DNA from: JAZQLP01 sp045629205
GTDB taxonomy: Bacteria; Bacillota; Clostridia; Oscillospirales; UBA644
Length of the DNA stretch: 11,830 bases
Direction: 5' to 3'
NCBI GenBank assembly: GCA_045629205.1
Contig: JAZQQT010000083.1
Span: forward strand, 1 to 11,830
Program-made: the position numbers and the translations under genes
Notes under the pieces: model-generated
The model's input: the letters and a program-made list of their open reading frames with translations, nothing else
Told to the model about the DNA's origin: nothing
Databases searched by the model: none
In this document: positions 6,919 through 11,830 of the stretch, piece by piece
How the letters are laid out: each line of letters starts with the position of its first letter
Position numbering within the stretch: position 1 is the first letter of the stretch

Positions 6919-8285
6919 ATACAGTAATAAATTATGACTTTATGCTTCACGGACAAACATCAAAAATACTTTACCACAAATACGCTGAAAATCTACCGAT
7001 AATAGATTATCACTGCCATCTCTCCCCTGCTCAGATTGCGGAGAATTACCGATTTGAGAATGTGGGAGAACTTTTTCTCGGAGGCGACCATTACAAATGG
7101 CGTCAAATGAGAACATTCGGAATAGAAGAAAAATACATCACGGGCGATGCATCATACCACGATAAATTTTTAAAATTCGCAGAAATGATGCCATATCTGT
7201 TGGGAAATCCGATTTATCATTGGACACATCTCGAACTGAAAAGATATTTCGGAATAGAGGAGGCGTTATGTCCGGAAAACGCCGAAGAAATATGGAACAA
7301 GTGCAATACCATACTTGCTCAAGACAAATTTTCGGCCAAAGGACTGATTGAATCGTCCAACGTAAAAGTAATATGCACAACAGACGATCCCGCCGATGAC
7401 CTAAGGTATCACAAAAAAATCAAAGCAGACGGTTTCAGAACGAAGGTACTTCCCACTTTCCGTCCCGACAAGCTTATCAACATAGATAAGACATCTTTTG
7501 CCGATTATGTCATCCAAAACGGGATCAGGACCTTTGATGATGTAAAAAAATTCATCGCGGAAAGAGCTGAATTTTTCAACGATAACGGATGTAAACTTTC
7601 GGACCATTCACTTGAGTATATTCCCTGCGCATTCGGAGATGCCGAAAAAGTCTTCAATAAATCCATCAACGGAGAAAAAATAAGTGCAGACGAAGCAGCT
7701 GTTTACAAAACCGAAATTCTGTCGCTTTGCGCTGCCCAATACGCAAAATACGGATGGACAATGCAGCTGCATATCGGGGCCCTCAGAAACAATAACGGTC
7801 CGATGTTCAGAGCTATAGGTCCGGACGCAGGATACGATTCGATAAACGACCTGAACATTGCTGAACCGCTTTCGGGATTTCTGAATAGCCTTGAAGAAAA
7901 AGATATTCTTCCTAAAACAATCCTTTATACACTTAATCCCAAGGATAATTACGTTCTCGGAACCATGATAGGCAACTTCCAAAAAGCTCCGGTAAAAGGG
8001 AGAATACAGTTCGGAAGCGCGTGGTGGTTTAACGATCACGCGGACGGTATGAGAAAACAGATGACCGATCTTGCAAATCTCGGGATGCTTTCGGGGTTTG
8101 TTGGTATGCTGACAGATTCGAGAAGCTTTGTTTCTTATCCACGGCATGAATATTTCAGACGTATTCTCTGCGATCTTATCGGCAAATGGGTCGATGACGG
8201 CGAATATCCGAATGACGAAAAAATGCTCGGCGAAATAATTGCGAATATTTGCTATTACAATGCCGAAAAATATTTCGGATTCTGA
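6915..8285 (+). CDS. uxaC: Uronate (glucuronate/galacturonate) isomerase
   Basis: A 456-residue amidohydrolase-fold enzyme that interconverts D-glucuronate with D-fructuronate and D-galacturonate with D-tagaturonate, the first step of intracellular hexuronate breakdown. Diagnostic blocks are IIDYHCHLSP (29-38) with metal-binding H33 and H35, the family insert GGDHYKWRQMRTFGI (56-70), ICTTDDPADDL (153-163), QLHIGALRNNN (284-294), SAWWFNDHADGM (368-379) and TDSRSFVSYPRHEYFRR (400-416). Length is close to the normal 460-470 residues and no motif is missing. It is translationally coupled to the nucleotidase-kinase fusion upstream and lies one base ahead of the HELGH membrane protein. No uxaB/uxuA/kdgK genes are in the window, so the rest of the pathway must be elsewhere. 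Confidence 0.96.
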   Translation: MNTVINYDFMLHGQTSKILYHKYAENLPIIDYHCHLSPAQIAENYRFENVGELFLGGDHYKWRQMRTFGIEEKYITGDASYHDKFLKFAEMMPYLLGNPIYHWTHLELKRYFGIEEALCPENAEEIWNKCNTILAQDKFSAKGLIESSNVKVICTTDDPADDLRYHKKIKADGFRTKVLPTFRPDKLINIDKTSFADYVIQNGIRTFDDVKKFIAERAEFFNDNGCKLSDHSLEYIPCAFGDAEKVFNKSINGEKISADEAAVYKTEILSLCAAQYAKYGWTMQLHIGALRNNNGPMFRAIGPDAGYDSINDLNIAEPLSGFLNSLEEKDILPKTILYTLNPKDNYVLGTMIGNFQKAPVKGRIQFGSAWWFNDHADGMRKQMTDLANLGMLSGFVGMLTDSRSFVSYPRHEYFRRILCDLIGKWVDDGEYPNDEKMLGEIIANICYYNAEKYFGF

Positions 8286-8286
8286 A

Positions 8287-8787
8287 ATGCAGAATACCGA
8301 GTTTAACAGAACAAAATACGGTAAATTCATGTATAAGCTTTGTTACAGGGGCGGAATGTATCTGTCAAGACATAAAGCATTATACTATTTTCTGAATTTC
8401 ACATGGGGTATTCTCCCGGTAATCGGTGGGCTGATTGTATCGGTTTTTATGATGATAACAGGGCATAAACCAAGAAAATACCACGGAATATGGTATTTTG
8501 AAGCAGGTAAAAACTGGGGAGGAGTAATACTCGGACTTGCGGCGATAAAATGCAGAAACTCAAGCGTTTTTCAAATATGCTCTCATGAACTCGGGCACAG
8601 TTACCAAAACGCAATTCTCGGTCCGTTTGCGATGTTTCTTGTTTTCATTGCTTCGAATACACGATACTGGATCCACAGAATAAGACAAAAACTGAAGCTG
8701 AAAAACAAGCCGTATGACCTGATCTGGTTTGAAGGAAACGCGACCGATCTCGGGAAAGAAATCGTTCTGAAAGAAGAAAGTAATTGA
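8287..8787 (+). CDS. Small membrane protein with an HExxH zinc-metallopeptidase-like motif, family not recognised
   Basis: A 166-residue protein I cannot assign to a named family. A basic N terminus is followed by a strong membrane helix (about residues 35-58), a conserved-looking KYHGIWYFEAGKNWGG segment (64-79), then SHELGHSYQ (99-107), whose H100-E101-x-x-H104 is the zinc-binding signature of metallopeptidases. A second hydrophobic stretch (111-129) follows, then a basic loop and WFEGNATDLGKE (147-158), where Glu149 could be the third zinc ligand. A peptidase of membrane or envelope substrates is possible; a structural zinc protein is the alternative. The ATG at 8287, one base after the uxaC stop, is the likeliest start although its ribosome site is weak, which suggests coupling. 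ATGs at 8260 and 8329 are in the same frame. It ends before a bidirectional terminator. Confidence 0.7.
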   Translation: MQNTEFNRTKYGKFMYKLCYRGGMYLSRHKALYYFLNFTWGILPVIGGLIVSVFMMITGHKPRKYHGIWYFEAGKNWGGVILGLAAIKCRNSSVFQICSHELGHSYQNAILGPFAMFLVFIASNTRYWIHRIRQKLKLKNKPYDLIWFEGNATDLGKEIVLKEESN

Positions 8788-8811
8788 ATTTCCGATTTAA
8801 ACTAAACTATA

Positions 8812-8847
8812 AAAATCTCCTATGATTTGTTCGTCATAGGAGATTTT
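8812..8847. terminator. Bidirectional intrinsic terminator between convergent transcription units
   Basis: AAAATCTCCTATGA (8812-8825) and TCATAGGAGATTTT (8834-8847) form a perfect 14-bp stem with an 8-base loop. The stem ends in A-run/T-run flanks that provide a U-tract in both directions. It lies 24 bases after the HELGH gene stop (+) and 34 bases beyond the end of the LCP relic (-), as expected for a shared terminator. Confidence 0.9.
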
Positions 8848-8881
8848 ATGTTATTACAGTAAATTATTGTTCGATTAAAAA

Positions 8882-9682
8882 TCACTCATCCAGAGGAACA
8901 TAAAACGAATCCAGAACAAGTTCTTTAAGCGCCTCTTCGTTCGGATAAAATTCCATAAATTCATCACCGACGATCGCCTCGCCGTCGATCGTCTTTAATT
9001 CCCAATCGGTAAGTTCTTCCCATCCCTCGCTGAGTCGTATAATCTGATTTACAGTGCAATCGGATGTGATATATGATGACACACCGTTAAACAATTCACG
9101 CAAAAAATATTCATCGGTCTTGATCTTTTCGGACAGTTTTCCTACAAGTTCTTTAACATACAGACGTTGACGTTCCATACGTTTAAGGTTACTGCTGTCA
9201 GCAAGAGAACCACGAGCGCGGACATACGACAATGCCATATCACCCTGCAACGTTACGGTAGCGCCCTTATACATCTGCGGAGAAACCGATGTCATATCAT
9301 CGGTTATCGTGACGGTCACACCGCCGACCATATCATTTACAGCAGCAACCGTATCCATGGTGAAGGAGACGTAATGGTCGATTTTTATTCCGTAAAGCAA
9401 TTCGGATACAGCTTTTGCCGCATTACGGCAGCTATCGAGTTTTCCGGTCCCGTAGGTATGCGCCAACGCAAGCTGCGCAAATACAGTTCCAGCACTTTCT
9501 CCGTGAATGTTATGCGTCCAACCGGGAATCATGTGGATCGCTTCGATCTTATCGCCGCTGACCTCGAATTCAACCGTTTCGCCGGTCGTGATGTTTCTTT
9601 CCTGAATCAGTCCGTGACCGGAAACAACAATAGTCGTAATTGTTCTTGACTTCCCGCAGATACGAATCGAGCACCTTTTCAC
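8882..9682 (-). pseudogene. Chimeric relic: CapF/WbjC cupin piece joined in frame to the C-terminal half of an LCP (LytR-CpsA-Psr) protein
   Basis: The frame is open for 266 codons. Codons from about 62 on (9499 down to 8882) are the C-terminal half of an LCP-family protein, enzymes that attach glycopolymers to the cell wall. The matching parts are GTVFAQLALAHTYGTG (65-80), YGIKIDHYVSFTMD (97-110), NDMVGGVTVTI (116-126), and YVRARGSLADSS followed by RMERQR (153-173). The N-terminal half, with the membrane anchor and the first catalytic Asp/Arg block, is absent. In its place codons 18-59 read IVVSGHGLIQER...VSGDKIEAIHMIPGWTHNI. That matches the C-terminal cupin domain of CapF/WbjC-type UDP-sugar reductases, which make capsule precursors. 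The junction is near 9503. The only start, GTG at 9682, has no ribosome site. I judge it a deletion product, not a working gene; a rare functional fusion or assembly error are alternatives. Confidence 0.75.
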
Positions 9683-9812
9683 GGTTCATCATTGGACAGT
9701 CCGCATTGTCGGAACTGTCGTATGCCTCTTCCACTATTTTTTCAAAGCACTTATATACCCTGATACTATTTGACAAGAAGCAACCACCAGACGAACCGGT
9801 AATGATATATTT
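9634..9812 (-). pseudogene. Unidentified coding fragment in a second frame, upstream of the cupin piece
   Basis: From directly after the ATPase stop (TGA TAA, 9818-9813) a minus-strand frame is open down to 9570. Its first part reads YIITGSSGG, followed by a protein-like helical stretch, CFEKIVEEAYDSSDNADCP and NREKVLDSYLREVKN. After about 9634 this frame loses protein character, while the cupin similarity picks up in the neighbouring frame. There is no start codon with a ribosome site. I do not recognise the source gene. It looks like a third piece in the same rearranged locus, or the result of a frameshift. Confidence 0.4.
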
Positions 9813-9820
9813 TTATCATT
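9801..9820 (-). repeat. AT-rich inverted repeat around the ATPase stop codon
   Basis: AATGATA (9801-9807) and TATCATT (9814-9820) can form a 7-bp stem with a 6-base loop that includes the ATPase stop codon. It is AT-rich and no clean U-tract follows on the minus strand, so at best it is a weak terminator or mRNA 3'-end structure. Confidence 0.3.
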
Positions 9821-11573
9821 CTAAACTGAACAGACTATTGAGATACTCTTCAACATTTACGTATTTTATATCTCCAATGTCTTGTGTTATACCACGATAC
9901 AAAACATATTTACCTTCAATGTCTCCGTAGCGGAATGATGTTTTTTCGACTTTTTCCTTGTTATCCAGATGTCTGTATTGATTCGGTTCAACAACCGTAC
10001 TGTACTTGATTTCATAGACACTACAGCCACCATTTTTACTGTCAAAGACGACCATATCGTATTCCCCGTCAGCGAACTGAAGCTTGAATACTTCTTTATC
10101 AGGATTTGCCATAGCGGTTTCTATCAAGACAATGTCTTCCAGCATTCTGCCTTTTATTTCATTCAGAATTCTTTCAGTGACATATTTTCTTTCACTGAAT
10201 GAGAGCGATGAAAACACATTATCACGCATAAGAACATCGACTAAAGATTTTGCCTGAGAATAACGAATACCTGCCTGAATAAACGCAGTTCTTAATTCAT
10301 ATTTTCCATAATGTTCAATATCAGCAATACGAATGTCCTTGATTAGGTCAAGTGCCGTAAGGTATTCTTTTATTTCTGTTTCGTGAACCTTGTCTATCTT
10401 AACCGTTTGTTCTGATTTGTTTTTTATTTCAAGTATTTCTTTCAAACGAACCGTTACCGCATCCCGATCTATAAGGTCAAGAACGTTATTGTCTTTTCGG
10501 AGGTTTCTTGCCGAAAGTGCAAGATCCCCCGATTTGAACTCCCGCGTCAGAACCTGAACAGTAAACCGATGGTTTATATCTTCCACAACCCTGTTGATTG
10601 CACTTGTCAATTCACCGTTCTCATAAAGAGAATACAGGTGACGAAAATGTCCTTCATCCTGATAGCATTTCAGAGAATGCTGAATGTTATGAGCAATGGC
10701 ACTGTCAATATATTCATCTGTTCCGGATTTGTCTGCAAAAGTGTTATAGTGCATTCCGCTCATGCTCATAGTTCCGCCGAACTGAATATATGAATCTATG
10801 CCTTTTACGCCAAGAACATTTTCAAACTCACGGTAAGAGATAAACGTCGAGTGAAGAAGATAACATCTGTCGTAGAGCTGATTGGATTTGGAAATCCAAA
10901 AGCCAAGTGAATCGGTTCCGGACAGTACAATTTTCATGCCGGAAGCAGCATAGATATCGGAGAGCAGCGCTGCGCCTTCGATAAAGTCATCCATCAGCGT
11001 CACTTCATCTATAAAGATATAACGGAAGCCAAGTTTCTCAAGCTTCTGTAAATCCCGGTTCAACTGTCCCAAATCATTCGAAGGACTGATCTGAATATAA
11101 GCAGCCTTTCTGAACTGTTCCGGATTCATTTCCGAAATAACCTGCTTCATCATTGTGGTCTTCCCTGTCCGGCGAAGACCATAAACAATAAATACCCGAT
11201 TATATTCATTCCCGAATACAAACGCCTCAAGCTGCTGAAATATTTCACGCTTTTTGAAAGTCAGAACGCTTTGGATGGCATTTTTGAGAGACTCCCCTGT
11301 CTTAATCTCAGTAAAATATTCATCATTCATTGGCTGAACGTAACTCTCTGCTTCCGCAAGTTCTGCTTCAAGTCTCTTGCGTTCCTCTATCAATACCGAT
11401 AAACTATCAATTTCATTCTCATGAAGATAACGAGATTTCTGTTTTCCGCCTTCTCTCCACTGATAAACATGATACTCATATACCACGCCTGAATTCTTGT
11501 TTTTAATCTTTTTTACAGTAATGCCGCCGCTCGGTAATTCGGATATTCTATCTTTAAGTTCCTGAATGTTCAC
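9816..11573 (-). CDS. AAA-type ATPase with DUF4143-like C-terminal part and PD-(D/E)xK-like motif
   Basis: A 585-residue cytoplasmic protein of the large, poorly characterised 'ATP-binding protein' group (AAA_14/DUF4143 type). Residues 1-78 are an added N-terminal module: a basic beta-rich part (KKIKNKNSGVVYEYHVYQWREGGKQKSRYL) and a short coiled coil (IEERKRLEAELAEAE). The ATPase core has Walker A GLRRTGKTT (132-140), Walker B YIFIDE (185-190) and a sensor-like IVLSGTDS (215-222). The C-terminal part holds a nuclease-like set: E479 in RMLED, D506 in GEYDMVVFD, and E521-I-K523 in VYEIKYS, spaced as in PD-(D/E)xK folds. The GTG at 11573 is chosen because GGAGG at 11586-11582 sits 8 bases ahead; a GTG at 11582 overlaps that site. 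It has its own promoter with a palindrome. Such genes turn up sporadically beside variable loci; a defence or stress role is only speculation. Confidence 0.85.
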   Translation of the reverse strand: MNIQELKDRISELPSGGITVKKIKNKNSGVVYEYHVYQWREGGKQKSRYLHENEIDSLSVLIEERKRLEAELAEAESYVQPMNDEYFTEIKTGESLKNAIQSVLTFKKREIFQQLEAFVFGNEYNRVFIVYGLRRTGKTTMMKQVISEMNPEQFRKAAYIQISPSNDLGQLNRDLQKLEKLGFRYIFIDEVTLMDDFIEGAALLSDIYAASGMKIVLSGTDSLGFWISKSNQLYDRCYLLHSTFISYREFENVLGVKGIDSYIQFGGTMSMSGMHYNTFADKSGTDEYIDSAIAHNIQHSLKCYQDEGHFRHLYSLYENGELTSAINRVVEDINHRFTVQVLTREFKSGDLALSARNLRKDNNVLDLIDRDAVTVRLKEILEIKNKSEQTVKIDKVHETEIKEYLTALDLIKDIRIADIEHYGKYELRTAFIQAGIRYSQAKSLVDVLMRDNVFSSLSFSERKYVTERILNEIKGRMLEDIVLIETAMANPDKEVFKLQFADGEYDMVVFDSKNGGCSVYEIKYSTVVEPNQYRHLDNKEKVEKTSFRYGDIEGKYVLYRGITQDIGDIKYVNVEEYLNSLFSLE

Positions 11574-11581
11574 AAGAAACA

Positions 11582-11586
11582 CCTCC
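11582..11586 (-). promoter_or_regulatory. Ribosome binding site that decides the GTG start of the ATPase
   Basis: On the minus strand GGAGG occupies 11586 to 11582, followed by 8 bases and then GTG at 11573-11571. The other in-frame GTG at 11582-11580 uses the last G of this site and so cannot be served by it. Confidence 0.8.
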
Positions 11587-11601
11587 GATTATTCTGGCAT
11601 T

Positions 11602-11630
11602 ATTTTATCATATTTAACTTTATTTGCCAA
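11602..11630 (-). promoter_or_regulatory. Promoter of the ATPase gene
   Basis: Read on the minus strand, TTGGCA (11630-11625) and TAAAAT (11607-11602) are separated by 17 bases, and the -10 is preceded by TGA, giving an extended -10 form. It lies 29 bases ahead of the GTG at 11573, leaving a short leader with the GGAGG site. Confidence 0.75.
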
Positions 11631-11654
11631 TAGGCGTAAAGTTAAAAAGTTAAA
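11613..11654. repeat. Inverted and tandem repeat overlapping the ATPase promoter, candidate operator
   Basis: TTTAACTTTA (11613-11622) and TAAAGTTAAA (11637-11646) are perfect 10-base inverted repeats separated by 14 bases. The central part is itself near-palindromic (GCC AATA GGC) and contains the -35 box. A further AAAGTTAAA copy follows in tandem at 11646-11654. Such an arrangement is typical of operators for a dimeric repressor. The regulator is not identified; autoregulation by the ATPase's basic N-terminal module is one possibility. Confidence 0.55.
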
Positions 11655-11677
11655 TCTTTGTCCGGTGAAACCGCGCT

Positions 11678-11693
11678 CCCGCGATACTGCGGG
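11678..11693. other. Short GC-rich hairpin between the ATPase promoter and the edge gene
   Basis: CCCGC (11678-11682), loop GATACT, GCGGG (11689-11693). The stretch from about 11660 to 11700 is clearly more GC-rich than its flanks. It lies downstream of the minus-strand gene ending at 11708, but no U-tract follows on either strand, so it is not a standard terminator. It might mark the border of a transferred segment. Confidence 0.35.
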
Positions 11694-11707
11694 TCTCTCA
11701 GACACTA

Positions 11708-11830
11708 TTAATCAACAATTTTCGATCGAGGTATTATTTCAACATATTCATCACGAATTTTCAATACTTCTTGGCGTAATTGCTCAGTCCAAGGTTCAGT
11801 TAATAATTTTATCTGCATATTATATAATTT
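11708..11830 (-). CDS. C-terminal end of an unidentified protein (5' end outside window)
   Basis: From the window edge a minus-strand frame is open for 40 codons to a TAA at 11710-11708. It ends with LLTEPWTEQLRQEVLKIRDEY and PRSKIVD, a protein-like, amphipathic sequence rather than random translation. An in-frame ATG at 11818 exists, but no ribosome site is visible ahead of it within the few remaining bases, so a longer gene starting outside the window is more likely. I do not recognise the family. It would be transcribed in the same direction as the ATPase, with 134 bases between them. Confidence 0.5.
   Translation of the reverse strand, partial: KLYNMQIKLLTEPWTEQLRQEVLKIRDEYVEIIPRSKIVD

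Noticed and set aside
7608..8330. A 240-codon open frame on the minus strand over uxaC
   Set aside because: It lies opposite an unmistakable uxaC, has no recognisable motif and no ribosome site; it is a shadow of coding bias.
9167..9649. A 160-codon open frame on the plus strand opposite the LCP relic
   Set aside because: The minus strand carries clear LCP and cupin similarity; the plus-strand product shows no domain or start signal.
11678..11693. Intrinsic terminator for the edge gene
   Set aside because: Only a 5-bp stem and no T-run on either side, so it was listed only as a hairpin.

Overview
The window looks like chromosomal DNA of a Gram-positive anaerobe of the Clostridia (a gut or rumen Oscillospirales/Ruminococcaceae-like genome is my best guess). 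The grounds are AT-rich intergenic regions, strong AGGAGG-type ribosome sites, two Gram-positive-style lipoproteins, a LytR-CpsA-Psr (LCP) relic and densely packed operons with ATGA stop/start overlaps. The taxonomic call is inference. No rRNA, tRNA, CRISPR array or recognisable insertion sequence is seen.

Bases 1-4564 (+) are the end of a carbohydrate ABC-importer operon: the C-terminal part of a MalK/MsmX-type ATPase, an FRG-domain protein, two MalF/MalG-type permeases and a lipoprotein solute-binding protein. The FRG gene is the odd member. It is fused into the operon by a 4-base overlap upstream and a 7-base gap downstream. Behind the operon, 4565-4740 holds no intact gene; it carries a start-less open stretch encoding one hydrophobic segment, perhaps a permease relic.

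Bases 4741-5742 form a single-gene unit: a near-ideal sigma-70-type promoter, a stem-loop at the predicted 5' end of the mRNA, a lipoprotein with an Asp/Pro-rich spacer and two OB-fold-like repeats, and a clear intrinsic terminator.

Bases 5745-8847 form a second operon (+) with its own extended -10 promoter: a two-domain protein joining an NT5C-like HAD nucleotidase to a guanylate-kinase-like domain, uronate isomerase (uxaC), and a small membrane protein with an HELGH zinc-metallopeptidase motif. It ends at a 14-bp perfect stem that probably serves both directions. The sugar importer plus uxaC suggests use of uronate-containing plant polysaccharides; the substrate itself cannot be read from the sequence.

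Bases 8882-9812 (-) are a patchwork of gene pieces: the C-terminal half of an LCP protein, preceded in frame by a piece of the C-terminal cupin of a CapF/WbjC-type capsule enzyme, preceded in another frame by an unidentified coding piece. This looks like a collapsed surface-polysaccharide locus. Next to it, 9816-11573 (-) encodes a large AAA ATPase of the DUF4143-like class with an N-terminal extension and a C-terminal PD-(D/E)xK-like motif. Its promoter contains a 10-bp inverted repeat. The right edge holds the C-terminal end of another minus-strand gene.

The most interesting points are the FRG gene inside the sugar importer operon, the nucleotidase/nucleotide-kinase fusion beside uxaC, the CapF-cupin/LCP chimera, and the palindromic control region of the ATPase. 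No complete multi-gene defence system could be demonstrated.
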